Below the pieces are notes generated by a model, which saw only the letters and a program-made list of their open reading frames with translations, searched no databases and was not told where the DNA came from. The position numbers and the translations under genes are program-made. A DNA stretch of 21,847 nucleotides from Candidatus Rifleibacteriota bacterium (GTDB taxonomy: Bacteria > Riflebacteria > Ozemobacteria > Ozemobacterales > Ozemobacteraceae), in the NCBI GenBank assembly GCA_029560455.1, contig JAKQKW010000168.1, positions 1-21,847 of the forward strand, in the 5' to 3' direction. Shown here piece by piece: positions 7,549 through 15,623 of this stretch (position 1 is its first letter; every line of letters starts with the position of its first letter).

Positions 7549-9234
7549 TTGTTTGAACTTTTTCACTTTTTCTTTCAGGCGCTATTGAATATTGGAGCCT
7601 GGCTTGGGCTGATATATGTAGTAACCGAGCCCTCGCTCGGCTCATACGAATTTTATATCAGGGCTATCGAATTTTCTGAATCATTCTTTCTGTATTCATA
7701 TTTTCTTTTTATACTGGCTTCTGTTTTTAAATTTAAAGCTTCCAGCCGCTTTTTTGCCGCCCATTTTTACGATCTGGTTTTTTTTGCACCGCTCTTTCTG
7801 ATAGGATTTGAGGGCATACATGCGGTTCACATTCTTCTTATCAGGCAAGGCGCGGCAATTTTTGCCGACTACCTCAATCAGTATACCTTTGGTCATCTGG
7901 CCGACTCAATTGCCAGACGCCCGGCAAGGCTTGTTCTCACAAGTTTTTTCGGGGTCATCACACTTGGGGCTCTTATACTGGTAATGCCGGTTTCAGTCGC
8001 GGCAAATCACTCACCATCTTTGCTTACAGCGCTTTTCACCTCAACATCTGCGGTCTGTGTTACCGGTCTGATAGTTGAAGATACTGGCACCTATTTTTCT
8101 ACTTTCGGGCAGATAATCATAATTGCTCTGATACAGATTGGCGGGCTTGGTCTGATGACGCTTTCGGCCGGCATTTCGCTTATCGCCGGCAAACGCATGG
8201 GCATGACACACTCTTCGCTGATGCAGGAAGTGCTTGACCTTTCTGATCTGGTCAGCTTAAAGTCGGCACTGCATGACATTTTTCTCTGGGCTTTTCTTAT
8301 CGAGCTTTGTGGTGCGATCGTCATTGGTTTGCGTCTTTACATTCTTAAAAACTGCTGCATCTCAGAGGCAGCTTTTTCGGGAATTTTTCATTCGGTCTCG
8401 GCATTCTGCAATGCCGGTTTCTCTATTTATGCCGACTCTCTCATGGGGTTTCAATCTGACCCGGTGATCAACTTCACCATAATGGGATTGATAGTCACCG
8501 GTGGTCTGGGTTTCACAGTTCTCGGCTCTCTGAACAGTTTTCTCAGGGGCGCAAAAAATCAACGCCTCAATACCCACACGTGGCTGGTAGTAACTGTCAG
8601 CTTTATTCTGATTATCGTCGGCGCCGTGTGCATTCTGGCGCTCGAACACGACACCGTGCCAATGAATAATCTGTCAACCTTTGACAAGATAGTGGCTGCG
8701 CTTTTTCAGTCTGTTTCAACCCGTACAGCAGGGTTCAATACGATCGACTTTACCTGCCTTAAGACCAGCACACTATTTTTCATGTGCATATTGATGTTTA
8801 TCGGCGCGTCACCTGGTTCAACCGGCGGGGGGATCAAAACTACCACCTTTGCAACCCTGTTTTTGTTCGTCAGAGCCAAGCTCAAGGGCCAAAGCCAGGT
8901 TAATATCAGAGGCAGGCGCATCCCTGACGAAACCATTCTCAAGTCGTTCCTTATTGTCGCCCTGTCAGCGTCTCTCGTGGCAATGTTTACCTTTCTGATG
9001 ATTCTCACCGAAGAACACCAGCTGATTCAGATAATTTTTGAGGTAATTTCGGCCTTTGCCACCGTGGGTTTGTCAACCGGCATTACACCGCAGCTTACTG
9101 CAATCGGCAAGCTTCTGATAATCGTTTTAATGTTCATAGGGCGCACTGGACCTGTAACTATGGCCCTTTCAATAACATCTCAAAGCAGTCGCGTCAGTAT
9201 TCAATACCCCGAAACCCGTGTTCTCGTTGGCTGA
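7549..9234 (+). CDS. ktrB: KtrB/TrkH-type potassium transporter subunit with N-terminal membrane extension
   Basis: A 561-residue membrane protein of the TrkH/KtrB/HKT superfamily, which forms the potassium (or sodium) conducting pore. All four pore-loop filter segments are present with their key glycines: CVTGL (G173), FCNAGF (G290), TRTAGFN (G395) and FATVGLS (G507). The conserved arginine follows in the last repeat (MFIGRTGPVT, R532), and the gating-loop region ASPGSTGGGIKTTT is also present. The core starts near residue 125. Before it are about 120 extra residues with roughly three hydrophobic segments, absent from classical KtrB of about 450 residues. The start is TTG, supported by AGGGA eight bases upstream and an in-frame stop just before it. 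The partner ktrA follows 15 bp downstream. A single-RCK partner favours the Ktr over the E. coli Trk type. Confidence 0.93.
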   Translation: MFELFHFFFQALLNIGAWLGLIYVVTEPSLGSYEFYIRAIEFSESFFLYSYFLFILASVFKFKASSRFFAAHFYDLVFFAPLFLIGFEGIHAVHILLIRQGAAIFADYLNQYTFGHLADSIARRPARLVLTSFFGVITLGALILVMPVSVAANHSPSLLTALFTSTSAVCVTGLIVEDTGTYFSTFGQIIIIALIQIGGLGLMTLSAGISLIAGKRMGMTHSSLMQEVLDLSDLVSLKSALHDIFLWAFLIELCGAIVIGLRLYILKNCCISEAAFSGIFHSVSAFCNAGFSIYADSLMGFQSDPVINFTIMGLIVTGGLGFTVLGSLNSFLRGAKNQRLNTHTWLVVTVSFILIIVGAVCILALEHDTVPMNNLSTFDKIVAALFQSVSTRTAGFNTIDFTCLKTSTLFFMCILMFIGASPGSTGGGIKTTTFATLFLFVRAKLKGQSQVNIRGRRIPDETILKSFLIVALSASLVAMFTFLMILTEEHQLIQIIFEVISAFATVGLSTGITPQLTAIGKLLIIVLMFIGRTGPVTMALSITSQSSRVSIQYPETRVLVG

Positions 9235-9249
9235 CAGGAGGAAAATACA

Positions 9250-9948
9250 ATGCAATATGCGGTAATTGGACTCGGAAGATTCGGCGCCAAACTCGCCACC
9301 TCTATTTTTGCAAAGGGCGGCGAAGTTATGGCCATCGATAAAGATCCAGAAGCGGTCGACGCAGTCAAAGACCATGTCAGCCAGGCCGTACAATGCGACT
9401 GCACCAATGAAAAGGCTTTAAGGGAACTCGGGGTGCAGGACCTGGACGTTGCCATAGTTGCGGTCGGCGACAATATTGAGACAAGCATTCTCGTTACAGC
9501 CATTCTCAAACGCCTCGGGGTTCACAGAATCCTTTCAAGAGCGTTAACGAAGATGCAGGGGCAGATCCTTTCAGAAGTGGGCGCCCACGAAGTTTTTTCG
9601 CTCGAGGAACAGATGGGCGAGCAGATAGCCGATCGGCTTATTTCCCCGCATATTCTCGAAAGCATTAAACTAAGCTCGGGACACTCGCTCACGGAGCTTG
9701 AGCCGCCAGCGGCATTCATCGGTAGAAGTTTGAAAGAACTCAATGTCAGAGCCCATTACGGCGTTAACGTCATTGCGATAAAAACAAGAAAACCAGCAAT
9801 CAACGAAAAGGGAGAAAACATAGTAAAGGTGGTTCTCAACGATCTGCCGTCGCCCGACGAAAAGATTTCTCCTAATGACATTCTCGTTCTGGTTGGCCGC
9901 GACGAAAAGATACGCCAGCTTTCAGAACTCGACAGCGGGGAGGCCTGA
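9250..9948 (+). CDS. ktrA: KtrA/TrkA-type RCK regulatory subunit
   Basis: A 232-residue cytoplasmic protein that gates the KtrB pore in response to nucleotide binding. Residues 1-125 form an RCK_N Rossmann domain with GLGRFG (7-12) and an acidic residue at the end of the second strand (AIDKD, D30), which contacts the nucleotide ribose. Residues about 140-228 form the RCK_C domain (SLTELEPPAAFIGRSLKELNV ... NDILVLVGRDEKI). It carries one RCK pair, like KtrA, and not two as in E. coli TrkA. A strong AGGAGG precedes the ATG with an 8-base gap, and the spacing to ktrB indicates one operon. The next gene starts four bases after the stop, its ribosome binding site lying inside the ktrA end. Confidence 0.94.
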   Translation: MQYAVIGLGRFGAKLATSIFAKGGEVMAIDKDPEAVDAVKDHVSQAVQCDCTNEKALRELGVQDLDVAIVAVGDNIETSILVTAILKRLGVHRILSRALTKMQGQILSEVGAHEVFSLEEQMGEQIADRLISPHILESIKLSSGHSLTELEPPAAFIGRSLKELNVRAHYGVNVIAIKTRKPAINEKGENIVKVVLNDLPSPDEKISPNDILVLVGRDEKIRQLSELDSGEA

Positions 9949-9952
9949 CAAT

Positions 9953-11095
9953 ATGCGCATTTCTATGGATAAAAGGTTTAAGATCGGCACGGTCTTCAAC
10001 ATCTGCCTATTGGCCTTTTTCGGCTTCTTTTCGGCCTATCATGTCTACTCATTCGACAACAGCGTCAGATCCAGCCTTGAAAACGATATCAGGTGGTTTC
10101 TGACGACTGAAAAAAACGTCAGAGAATGCCATGAACTGCGCCAGAAAGTGAATGAACTCAAGCCTCTGCGAGACGACGAAGTCAGGTCTGAAGCATCTGG
10201 AATGGCGCTGGCACTGCGTGACGACTCGCTTGAATTCATCGCAAAAGTTGGCCATCTGATAGCCTCTGACAGCGTGCTTGCCGCCAGAATTGCCAGTCAG
10301 ACGAAAGCGGTCACCACGGGTGGAATTGCATCAGCGGAATTCATGATTATTCAGGCAGACCTGAACAATAACATGCAAAAACTTGCGACAGAGTTGCTCT
10401 ACGTCAGAAATCGCAGCCTTCAACTTCTGACTGCCAAAAAAGACGCCCTGCTCCTCACCAGAAAAGCTTTTCAAAGCAGATTTCTTTTAACCACTCTGGC
10501 TACTTCGATTGTGGCGTTCGTTGCCCTGTTTTTTATCTCGCACCAGATCAAGCTGCCGACCAGGAAAATCATGGAAATAATCAGAAAAATACGTGACGGG
10601 AACTACAGTATTCCTGTCAGATCTCACACTGGCAACGAAGTCGATCAGATTGTCGCCGGTCTGGCCAGTGTTGCCGATACTCTTAAAATCAGAGACCAAC
10701 TCAAAATTGACAAAATTCAGCTCGAAAAGAAGCGTTTTTCGGCTTTTGCCAACTTTGTTAACGTGCCGCTGCTGATGATCAACGACGAAAAGAAGATAGC
10801 ATTTGCCAACGATGAATGCATGACTCTGTTCAAACTGACCTGGGATGAACTTTATGAGGTCGATTTTGCGCATGCACCTTTGCCGGTCGAACTACGTGAC
10901 AAACTGACCGTTCTCATGAGCGAAAAAAAATGGGTCGAAAACGAGCAGTGCGACATCATCGGCGAGAATTATGCCTTTGATCTGCATCTGAGCCTGATAC
11001 CGGTAAAATCGACTGAAAATCCTGTGGCATCGGTGATTATAACGCTCGGAAAAATCGATTGCCGCAAACGCGCCGTTCCATCACAAAAGGTCTGA
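9953..11095 (+). CDS. Two-TM HAMP-PAS sensor protein lacking an output domain
   Basis: A 380-residue protein. The frame is open from 9875, but ATG 9953 has GGGGAGG nine bases upstream and does not overlap ktrA. Order of parts: TM1 (residues 10-30); a helical periplasmic sensor region (31-176) with a heptad-like pattern as in four-helix-bundle receptors; TM2 (177-197); HAMP (198-250, starting KLPTRKIMEIIRKIRDGNYSIP); a short coiled linker; and a PAS-like domain (262-366, with LLMINDEKKIAFANDECMTLF). The protein ends there. No histidine kinase H-box or ATPase domain, GGDEF, EAL or methyl-accepting domain is present, and no remnant follows before the next gene. It may act by protein contact, perhaps on the Ktr channel, or feed a kinase encoded elsewhere. 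The last eleven residues are basic. Confidence 0.85.
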   Translation: MRISMDKRFKIGTVFNICLLAFFGFFSAYHVYSFDNSVRSSLENDIRWFLTTEKNVRECHELRQKVNELKPLRDDEVRSEASGMALALRDDSLEFIAKVGHLIASDSVLAARIASQTKAVTTGGIASAEFMIIQADLNNNMQKLATELLYVRNRSLQLLTAKKDALLLTRKAFQSRFLLTTLATSIVAFVALFFISHQIKLPTRKIMEIIRKIRDGNYSIPVRSHTGNEVDQIVAGLASVADTLKIRDQLKIDKIQLEKKRFSAFANFVNVPLLMINDEKKIAFANDECMTLFKLTWDELYEVDFAHAPLPVELRDKLTVLMSEKKWVENEQCDIIGENYAFDLHLSLIPVKSTENPVASVIITLGKIDCRKRAVPSQKV

Positions 11096-11134
11096 ATTAT
11101 TGAATAAAGGCGCGCCTTCGACACATCAGAGGGG

Positions 11135-11162
11135 TTGCTTTTTCGGCAGCAGATGGTATATT
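11135..11162 (+). promoter_or_regulatory. Candidate promoter for the metal permease gene
   Basis: TTGCTT (11135-11140), 16 bp, TATATT (11157-11162; 5 of 6 to consensus), 31 bp before the ATG at 11194. The -10 is good and the -35 is weak, which would fit a regulated promoter. Confidence 0.4.
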
Positions 11163-11175
11163 TATATTGATACCA
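11154..11175. promoter_or_regulatory. Candidate operator: inverted repeat over the -10 region
   Basis: TGGTAT (11154-11159) and ATACCA (11170-11175) are perfect 6-bp inverted arms around an AT-rich 10-bp centre. The repeat covers the -10 box and likely start point of the permease promoter, which is where repressors of metal-efflux genes (for example the ArsR/SmtB family) often bind. No regulator gene is adjacent, so the regulator is unknown. Confidence 0.4.
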
Positions 11176-11193
11176 ACTCAGGGGCTTTTAAAA

Positions 11194-12471
11194 ATGGACA
11201 AGCTACTGCAATTAATTAATGACTGCTGGATAGTCCTCGGTCAGATGTCGCCCTACCTGATACTGGGTTTCCTCGTTTCCGGCGTTCTTTCGGTTTTCAT
11301 CTCGCCAAGGTGGGTCGAACAGCATCTCGGAACCGGCAAAGCGGGTTCCGTAGTCAAAGCCACCCTGCTGGGCGTGCCACTGCCTCTCTGCTCATGCGGG
11401 GTAATTCCGGTTGCGGCCTCGTTGCGCCGGCATGGCGCCAGCAAGGGTGCAACCACGGCCTTTTTGATTTCGACACCGCAGACTGGAGTCGATTCGATTA
11501 TGGCCACCTGGGGTCTTCTGGGCCCATTTTTCGCAGTTTTCAGACCCCTCGCGGCCTTGATAACCGGTATTTTTGGCGGTCTTGTGGTTTCAGCGACAGA
11601 CCCAGAAGATATGACCAGAATTTCTTCGACGGTCAGCCAGAAAATCGACACGGCTTCGTTGACGATTGGCGAAAAGGTGCAGGCGGCTCTGCTCTATGCT
11701 TTTCTGACCCTTCCGTCTGAGATTGCCAAGGCCCTGATCATAGGTATCGTCATTGCAGGTCTGCTTTCTACCTTTCTCTCAGGCGATACCATAGCTGCCT
11801 GGATCGGCAATTACCACGTCACCATGCTGATAATGCTTGCGATCGGTATTCCGGTTTATGTCTGTTCGACTTCTTCAATTCCGATTGCACTGGCATTCAT
11901 CAAAATGGGCGTAAGCCCCGGGGCTGCCTTCGTTTTTCTGATTTCGGGGCCGGCCACCAACGCGGCAGCCATCTCAGTCGTGTGGAAAATTCTTGGTCGA
12001 GCTTCGGCTGCCATTTATATTGCCACAGTTATTTTTGGCTCGCTTGCGGGCGGTTACGCCCTCGACCTTTTTGCCCAACGCTTCTCTGAAGCCGGCTTGA
12101 ATGCAATAACTCCCGCCTGTCATACCGAGCTGAGCATGCTTGAGATTGGCTCAGCAATATTTATGCTGGTTGTGATGCTCTTCAGCACAATAAAAAGTCG
12201 CGAGCAGTCAAGTGAATGTTCGGCATGTTCAAGCTGCTCTGATGTCGATCAGAATAATCCCGCCGGTGAAAGCATTTCGGTTGCGGTCGAAGGCATGAGC
12301 TGCGGCAAATGTGCCGAAGCGGTAAAAAATGCTCTGCTTGAAATACCGGGAGTTGTCGGCGCAAATGTCATGCTTTCAGAAAAGCTTGCCATGGTCAGCG
12401 GGCACGGGGTAAACCCGGAAACAGTTGTTAATACAATAAACAGTCTGGGTTATACGGCAACAAAAAAATAG
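11194..12471 (+). CDS. SO_0444-type Cu/Zn efflux permease with C-terminal HMA domain
   Basis: A 425-residue protein. ATG 11194, with AGGGG nine bases upstream, is preferred over the upstream in-frame TTG at 11167. Residues 1-330 form the multi-helix permease of the ArsP/DUF318 (SO_0444) family with the PLCSCG motif (64-69; C66 and C68), VYVCSTSSIP (C224) and GPATNAAAIS. These cysteines are likely metal-binding along the path. A short Cys-rich stretch, ECSACSSC (341-348), links to a heavy-metal-associated domain (361-425) with GMSCGKC (C370, C373) and the usual ferredoxin-like pattern. Members are thought to export copper or zinc ions, with the HMA domain delivering or sensing metal. The metal cannot be told from sequence. 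It has its own putative promoter and operator. Confidence 0.88.
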   Translation: MDKLLQLINDCWIVLGQMSPYLILGFLVSGVLSVFISPRWVEQHLGTGKAGSVVKATLLGVPLPLCSCGVIPVAASLRRHGASKGATTAFLISTPQTGVDSIMATWGLLGPFFAVFRPLAALITGIFGGLVVSATDPEDMTRISSTVSQKIDTASLTIGEKVQAALLYAFLTLPSEIAKALIIGIVIAGLLSTFLSGDTIAAWIGNYHVTMLIMLAIGIPVYVCSTSSIPIALAFIKMGVSPGAAFVFLISGPATNAAAISVVWKILGRASAAIYIATVIFGSLAGGYALDLFAQRFSEAGLNAITPACHTELSMLEIGSAIFMLVVMLFSTIKSREQSSECSACSSCSDVDQNNPAGESISVAVEGMSCGKCAEAVKNALLEIPGVVGANVMLSEKLAMVSGHGVNPETVVNTINSLGYTATKK

Positions 12472-12524
12472 ATTTGCATCGTGCTGGTCTCTAAGCTGCA
12501 TTATCACTGACTATGCACGGGGTA

Positions 12525-12553
12525 TTGACGTGGAAGTCATTGTAGTTTAGAAT
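12525..12553 (+). promoter_or_regulatory. Strong sigma70 promoter, likely producing a leaderless mRNA
   Basis: TTGACG (12525-12530), exactly 17 bp, TAGAAT (12548-12553), 5 of 6 in both boxes. Only six bases separate the -10 box from the ATG at 12560, so the expected start of transcription coincides with the start codon. No Shine-Dalgarno is present upstream of the ATG. Confidence 0.7.
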
Positions 12554-12559
12554 CCATGC

Positions 12560-13915
12560 ATGACTTCAAAAAAGCAGTATTTTGTTTCGGTATTCTTCGT
12601 GGCATTTATTTCTCTTTTTTGCTCTTCAAGCTGCGAAGCGTCATATCTTAATGTTTCAAGGATCGTCAAGGTCGGCCTGACAAAACTTGGCTGTCCTCAG
12701 ACTTTCACAGTCGAACCCAGCACCGGATATATCGAGATATTTGACCGCTCGAAAAACCACGCGGTTTATTCGGGAAAAGCTGTTCAGACAAGCCTGTCGC
12801 TGTTAAAAGACGGTCAGATGAAGCTTAACATCGACGATCGCAAGACTCTTTATTTTACCAATACTGAACTGCTGTTTTCTGCCGTTGGCAGAATGCCGAT
12901 CAACCTCAAAATAAGAAGCGGCAACAGCAAAGTTCAAACCTACCGCGGCAGCATCTCCCTCGCCCCCGAGCGTGGTGGTCTGCTGGCAGTGAACCATGTC
13001 GACATGGAAGACTACCTCAAGTCGGTTGTTCCGTGCGAAATATGGGGCAAAGCACCAGATGCCGCGCAGGAGGCCCAGACAATCGCAGCCCGGACCTACG
13101 CGGTGCGCCACATCAATCGTCACCCCAACCCACGCTACCAGATATGTGATACAGTTCATTGCCAGGTTTATACCGGCATTGTCAGAGAAACGCCTCTGGC
13201 AGCAAAAGCAGTTCGCAAGACCGAAGGACAGATTCTCAGTTTTGCCAAAGCCCCGGCTAACACAGTTTATCACTCAAACTGCGGTGGCTATCTCATCAGC
13301 AGCAAAGCTGCCTGGTCAGGCAGTGAGATCCCCTATCTCATGAGCCATTTTGACGGCACCCCGGGTGAAGAATCTTTTTGTTCATACGGCAACCGTTTCA
13401 AAAAGAGCCAGCCAACCGGCAAACTGCCAAAACCCGAAGCTGGCCTCAAGGTAAAACCGCTGCCCTGGAATGCACGCAAGCTTGAGCACAAAAATTACGG
13501 ACACCGCGTTGGCATGTGTCAGGATGGCGCGATCGGCATGGCGTTGATCGGTTACAGTGCCCGCCAGATTCTTGCCTTCTATTATCCTGGCACCCGGCTC
13601 GAAACCCTTAATTATGCCGGTCCGCAGATTGAAAGCGAAGAAACCGAACCACTCAAGGAACCGATTGTCCTGGCATCTGCCAAAGTCAAGACAGTTCAAC
13701 CACCTCCCCTTCTGCCGCTTGAAGGTCCAATCAATCCGACACAGATCAGCGCTCTCAGGCGCCAGAATACTCCGGCTGAAACCCGCAAAAGCAATATTCG
13801 CAATACTTTGAAAGAAATTTCCACTGTAAGGGCAGGCAATACTGCTTCCGGCGTAAGAAAAATGTTCTGGACTCCGGCTGAACCCGGGTTGTCAAAAAAC
13901 CTGGGAGTTTTTTAA
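12560..13915 (+). CDS. SpoIID/LytB-family exported protein (peptidoglycan-acting)
   Basis: A 451-residue protein with a signal peptide (residues 1 to about 27). The SpoIID domain spans about 115-350 with its hallmarks: DMEDYLKSVVPCEI (E160 matches the catalytic Glu of SpoIID lytic transglycosylases), AQTIAARTYAV, ICDTVHCQVYTG (C196, H200 and C201, at the place where clostridial SpoIID binds zinc), YHSNCGG (237-243), GHRVGMCQDGA and YYPGT (341-345). SpoIID cleaves glycan strands stripped of stem peptides; related LytB proteins enhance amidases. Outside spore formers, such proteins probably serve in cell-wall remodelling or division. The last 100 residues are a low-complexity tail of unknown role. 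The ATG sits immediately after a strong promoter without a ribosome binding site. recN follows after 18 bp. Confidence 0.88.
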   Translation: MTSKKQYFVSVFFVAFISLFCSSSCEASYLNVSRIVKVGLTKLGCPQTFTVEPSTGYIEIFDRSKNHAVYSGKAVQTSLSLLKDGQMKLNIDDRKTLYFTNTELLFSAVGRMPINLKIRSGNSKVQTYRGSISLAPERGGLLAVNHVDMEDYLKSVVPCEIWGKAPDAAQEAQTIAARTYAVRHINRHPNPRYQICDTVHCQVYTGIVRETPLAAKAVRKTEGQILSFAKAPANTVYHSNCGGYLISSKAAWSGSEIPYLMSHFDGTPGEESFCSYGNRFKKSQPTGKLPKPEAGLKVKPLPWNARKLEHKNYGHRVGMCQDGAIGMALIGYSARQILAFYYPGTRLETLNYAGPQIESEETEPLKEPIVLASAKVKTVQPPPLLPLEGPINPTQISALRRQNTPAETRKSNIRNTLKEISTVRAGNTASGVRKMFWTPAEPGLSKNLGVF

Positions 13916-13933
13916 GCGCCTGCAATCACAATA

Positions 13934-15619
13934 ATGATCCAAGCCATCACCCTTGAAAATTTTCTCTTTATGCACCGGGCTGAACTTGAGTTTTCTGCCG
14001 GCCTCAACGTAATCACCGGCGAAACCGGTGCAGGCAAAAGCGTTCTGCTCGAGGCCGTAAAGCTGTTACTTGGCAAAAAAGCCCGTGCCGGCCTTGTTCT
14101 TCCAGGTCAGACCCAGGCAAAGGTGCAGGCCGAATTCTCTATTGCCGGCCAGAAAGAACTGGCTGATTTTCTCGAAGAATCAGGTTTTGGCAATGAAGAG
14201 TCGCCAGAGATTCTTACTATTACAAGAACATTTAAAGACGAAGGCAGCGGGCGCGTTCTGGTGAACGGAATTCTTTCCAATGCGGCATTCTTAAAGCAGC
14301 TTGGCAACCATCTTATGGAAATCCATGGTCAGAACGAGCACCAGACTTTGCTGTTACCTGAAGTTCAGAAGGAAATGCTCGACCGCACCGGCAGCACGGC
14401 CCACAAGAACAACCTTGCTGAACTGCGACAGGTTTTTAAAGACCGGCAGAAGCTTACCGAAAGACTGCTCGAACTCGAAAACCGCAATCAGCAGTCTGCT
14501 GCCCGCATAAACGAATTGCAGACAACCATCCAGGAACTGACAGCCCTTAATCTGATGAGCCCCGACGAAGAAGATCTGTTAAAAGAAGACCTCAAGCGCC
14601 TGAGCCATTCAGAGCAGATCATTAACTGCCTGCAGACTGCAGTCGGCCTTCTATCAGGCACAGACGAAGGCGTCGGCGCCACCATGCAGAGTTACCGCAT
14701 TTCTGAGCAGCTGAAAAAGATTTCCGGCTACGACACCAGACTTGAAGACTGCTTTCAACGCTCAAGCAATCTTTATTATGAACTAAAAGCCCTCGAAAAA
14801 GATCTTGAAGCCATGGCCGAAAGCACAGATCTCGACCCAGAAAGGCTGCAGCAGGTGCAGGAACGACTGATGGCCTTTTCCAAAGCCTGCCGCAAACATG
14901 CGACTGATTTCAGGGGTCTTTTTGTTCTCAAAGAAAGTATAAGTCTTGAACTCGAAGAACTGATGACGCCTGATCAGACACGCGATCGCCTGAAAAAGGA
15001 ATATGATGCGGTCGACCGGCAGTTCAAAGAACTGACCACGCGCATCAGCAAAGAACGTCAGAAACTGGCTGAGGCACTCAACAAAAAAGTGTCGCAGGAA
15101 ATGGCCGGTCTTGGTTTCAATGCTGCCGTTTTCAGAGCTGAGCTGACGCCTGTCAGTCCTGCCGCCTCAGGCGCAGAAAACATCGAATTCTGCGTCTCTC
15201 TTAACCCGGGCGCTCCGGGTGGCCCGCTGCGCAAAATTGCCTCGGGTGGCGAACTCTCGCGCGTAGCATTGGCCATCAAAAAGGTTCTGGCAAGCTGTGA
15301 TGCTCTGCCGACTCTGGTTTTCGACGAAATTGACGCCGGTATCGGTGGCAAGACTGCTGAAGCGGTTGCCGAAAGTCTGCGCAGTCTGGGCAGCGAAAAG
15401 CAGGTACTTCTGGTAACCCATCTGCACCAGATCGCCAAAGAGGGCAGCCACCATTTTACAGTCACCAAAACGGTTGATTCGGGCGCCACCGTGGTCAGCA
15501 TCAGAAGAGTCAAAGACAGCGAAAGGGTTGAGGAAATCGCCCGCATGCTGGGTCAGACTGACAATCAGGGCCTTGAGTTCGCCCGCAATCTTCTGGCAAA
15601 ATCTTCAAGCCAGAGCTGA
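13934..15619 (+). CDS. recN: DNA repair protein RecN
   Basis: A 561-residue SMC-like ATPase of double-strand-break repair, close to the family length of about 550. Walker A is GETGAGKS (residues 29-36). A short arm follows with the RecN-type LMEIHGQNEHQTLL (Q-loop region). A coiled-coil stretch rich in Glu, Leu and Lys occupies about 150-380. The ABC signature ASGGELSRVALAIKK begins near 436, and Walker B LVFDEIDAGIGG near 461, followed by VTHLHQIA. The N-terminus MIQAITLENFLFMHRAELEF fits other RecN, so the start is reliable although there is no clear Shine-Dalgarno. It probably shares the SpoIID-family gene transcript. Its stop is 4 bp from the stop of the convergent pseudopilin gene, and no terminator lies between. 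No LexA box was recognised. Confidence 0.96.
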   Translation: MIQAITLENFLFMHRAELEFSAGLNVITGETGAGKSVLLEAVKLLLGKKARAGLVLPGQTQAKVQAEFSIAGQKELADFLEESGFGNEESPEILTITRTFKDEGSGRVLVNGILSNAAFLKQLGNHLMEIHGQNEHQTLLLPEVQKEMLDRTGSTAHKNNLAELRQVFKDRQKLTERLLELENRNQQSAARINELQTTIQELTALNLMSPDEEDLLKEDLKRLSHSEQIINCLQTAVGLLSGTDEGVGATMQSYRISEQLKKISGYDTRLEDCFQRSSNLYYELKALEKDLEAMAESTDLDPERLQQVQERLMAFSKACRKHATDFRGLFVLKESISLELEELMTPDQTRDRLKKEYDAVDRQFKELTTRISKERQKLAEALNKKVSQEMAGLGFNAAVFRAELTPVSPAASGAENIEFCVSLNPGAPGGPLRKIASGGELSRVALAIKKVLASCDALPTLVFDEIDAGIGGKTAEAVAESLRSLGSEKQVLLVTHLHQIAKEGSHHFTVTKTVDSGATVVSIRRVKDSERVEEIARMLGQTDNQGLEFARNLLAKSSSQS

Positions 15620-15623
15620 TCCT

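Noticed and set aside
9875..9952. Earlier start of the HAMP-PAS protein inside ktrA
   Set aside because: It would overlap ktrA by 74 bases; ATG 9953 has GGGGAGG nine bases upstream and begins a typical basic N-terminus before TM1.
11107..11118. Perfect palindrome AAGGCGCGCCTT after the HAMP-PAS gene
   Set aside because: There is no loop and no U-run, so it is not an intrinsic terminator; it may be chance.
11167..11193. TTG start for the metal permease
   Set aside because: It lies in the presumed promoter/operator region; ATG 11194 has AGGGG at correct spacing.
11096..11193. Remnant of a histidine kinase domain after the HAMP-PAS gene
   Set aside because: The bases after the stop show no H-box or ATPase motif, and the next gene follows within 98 bp.
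13889..13934. Own promoter directly before recN (TTGTCA at 13889)
   Set aside because: No acceptable -10 box at 16-18 bp distance; co-transcription with the upstream gene is simpler.
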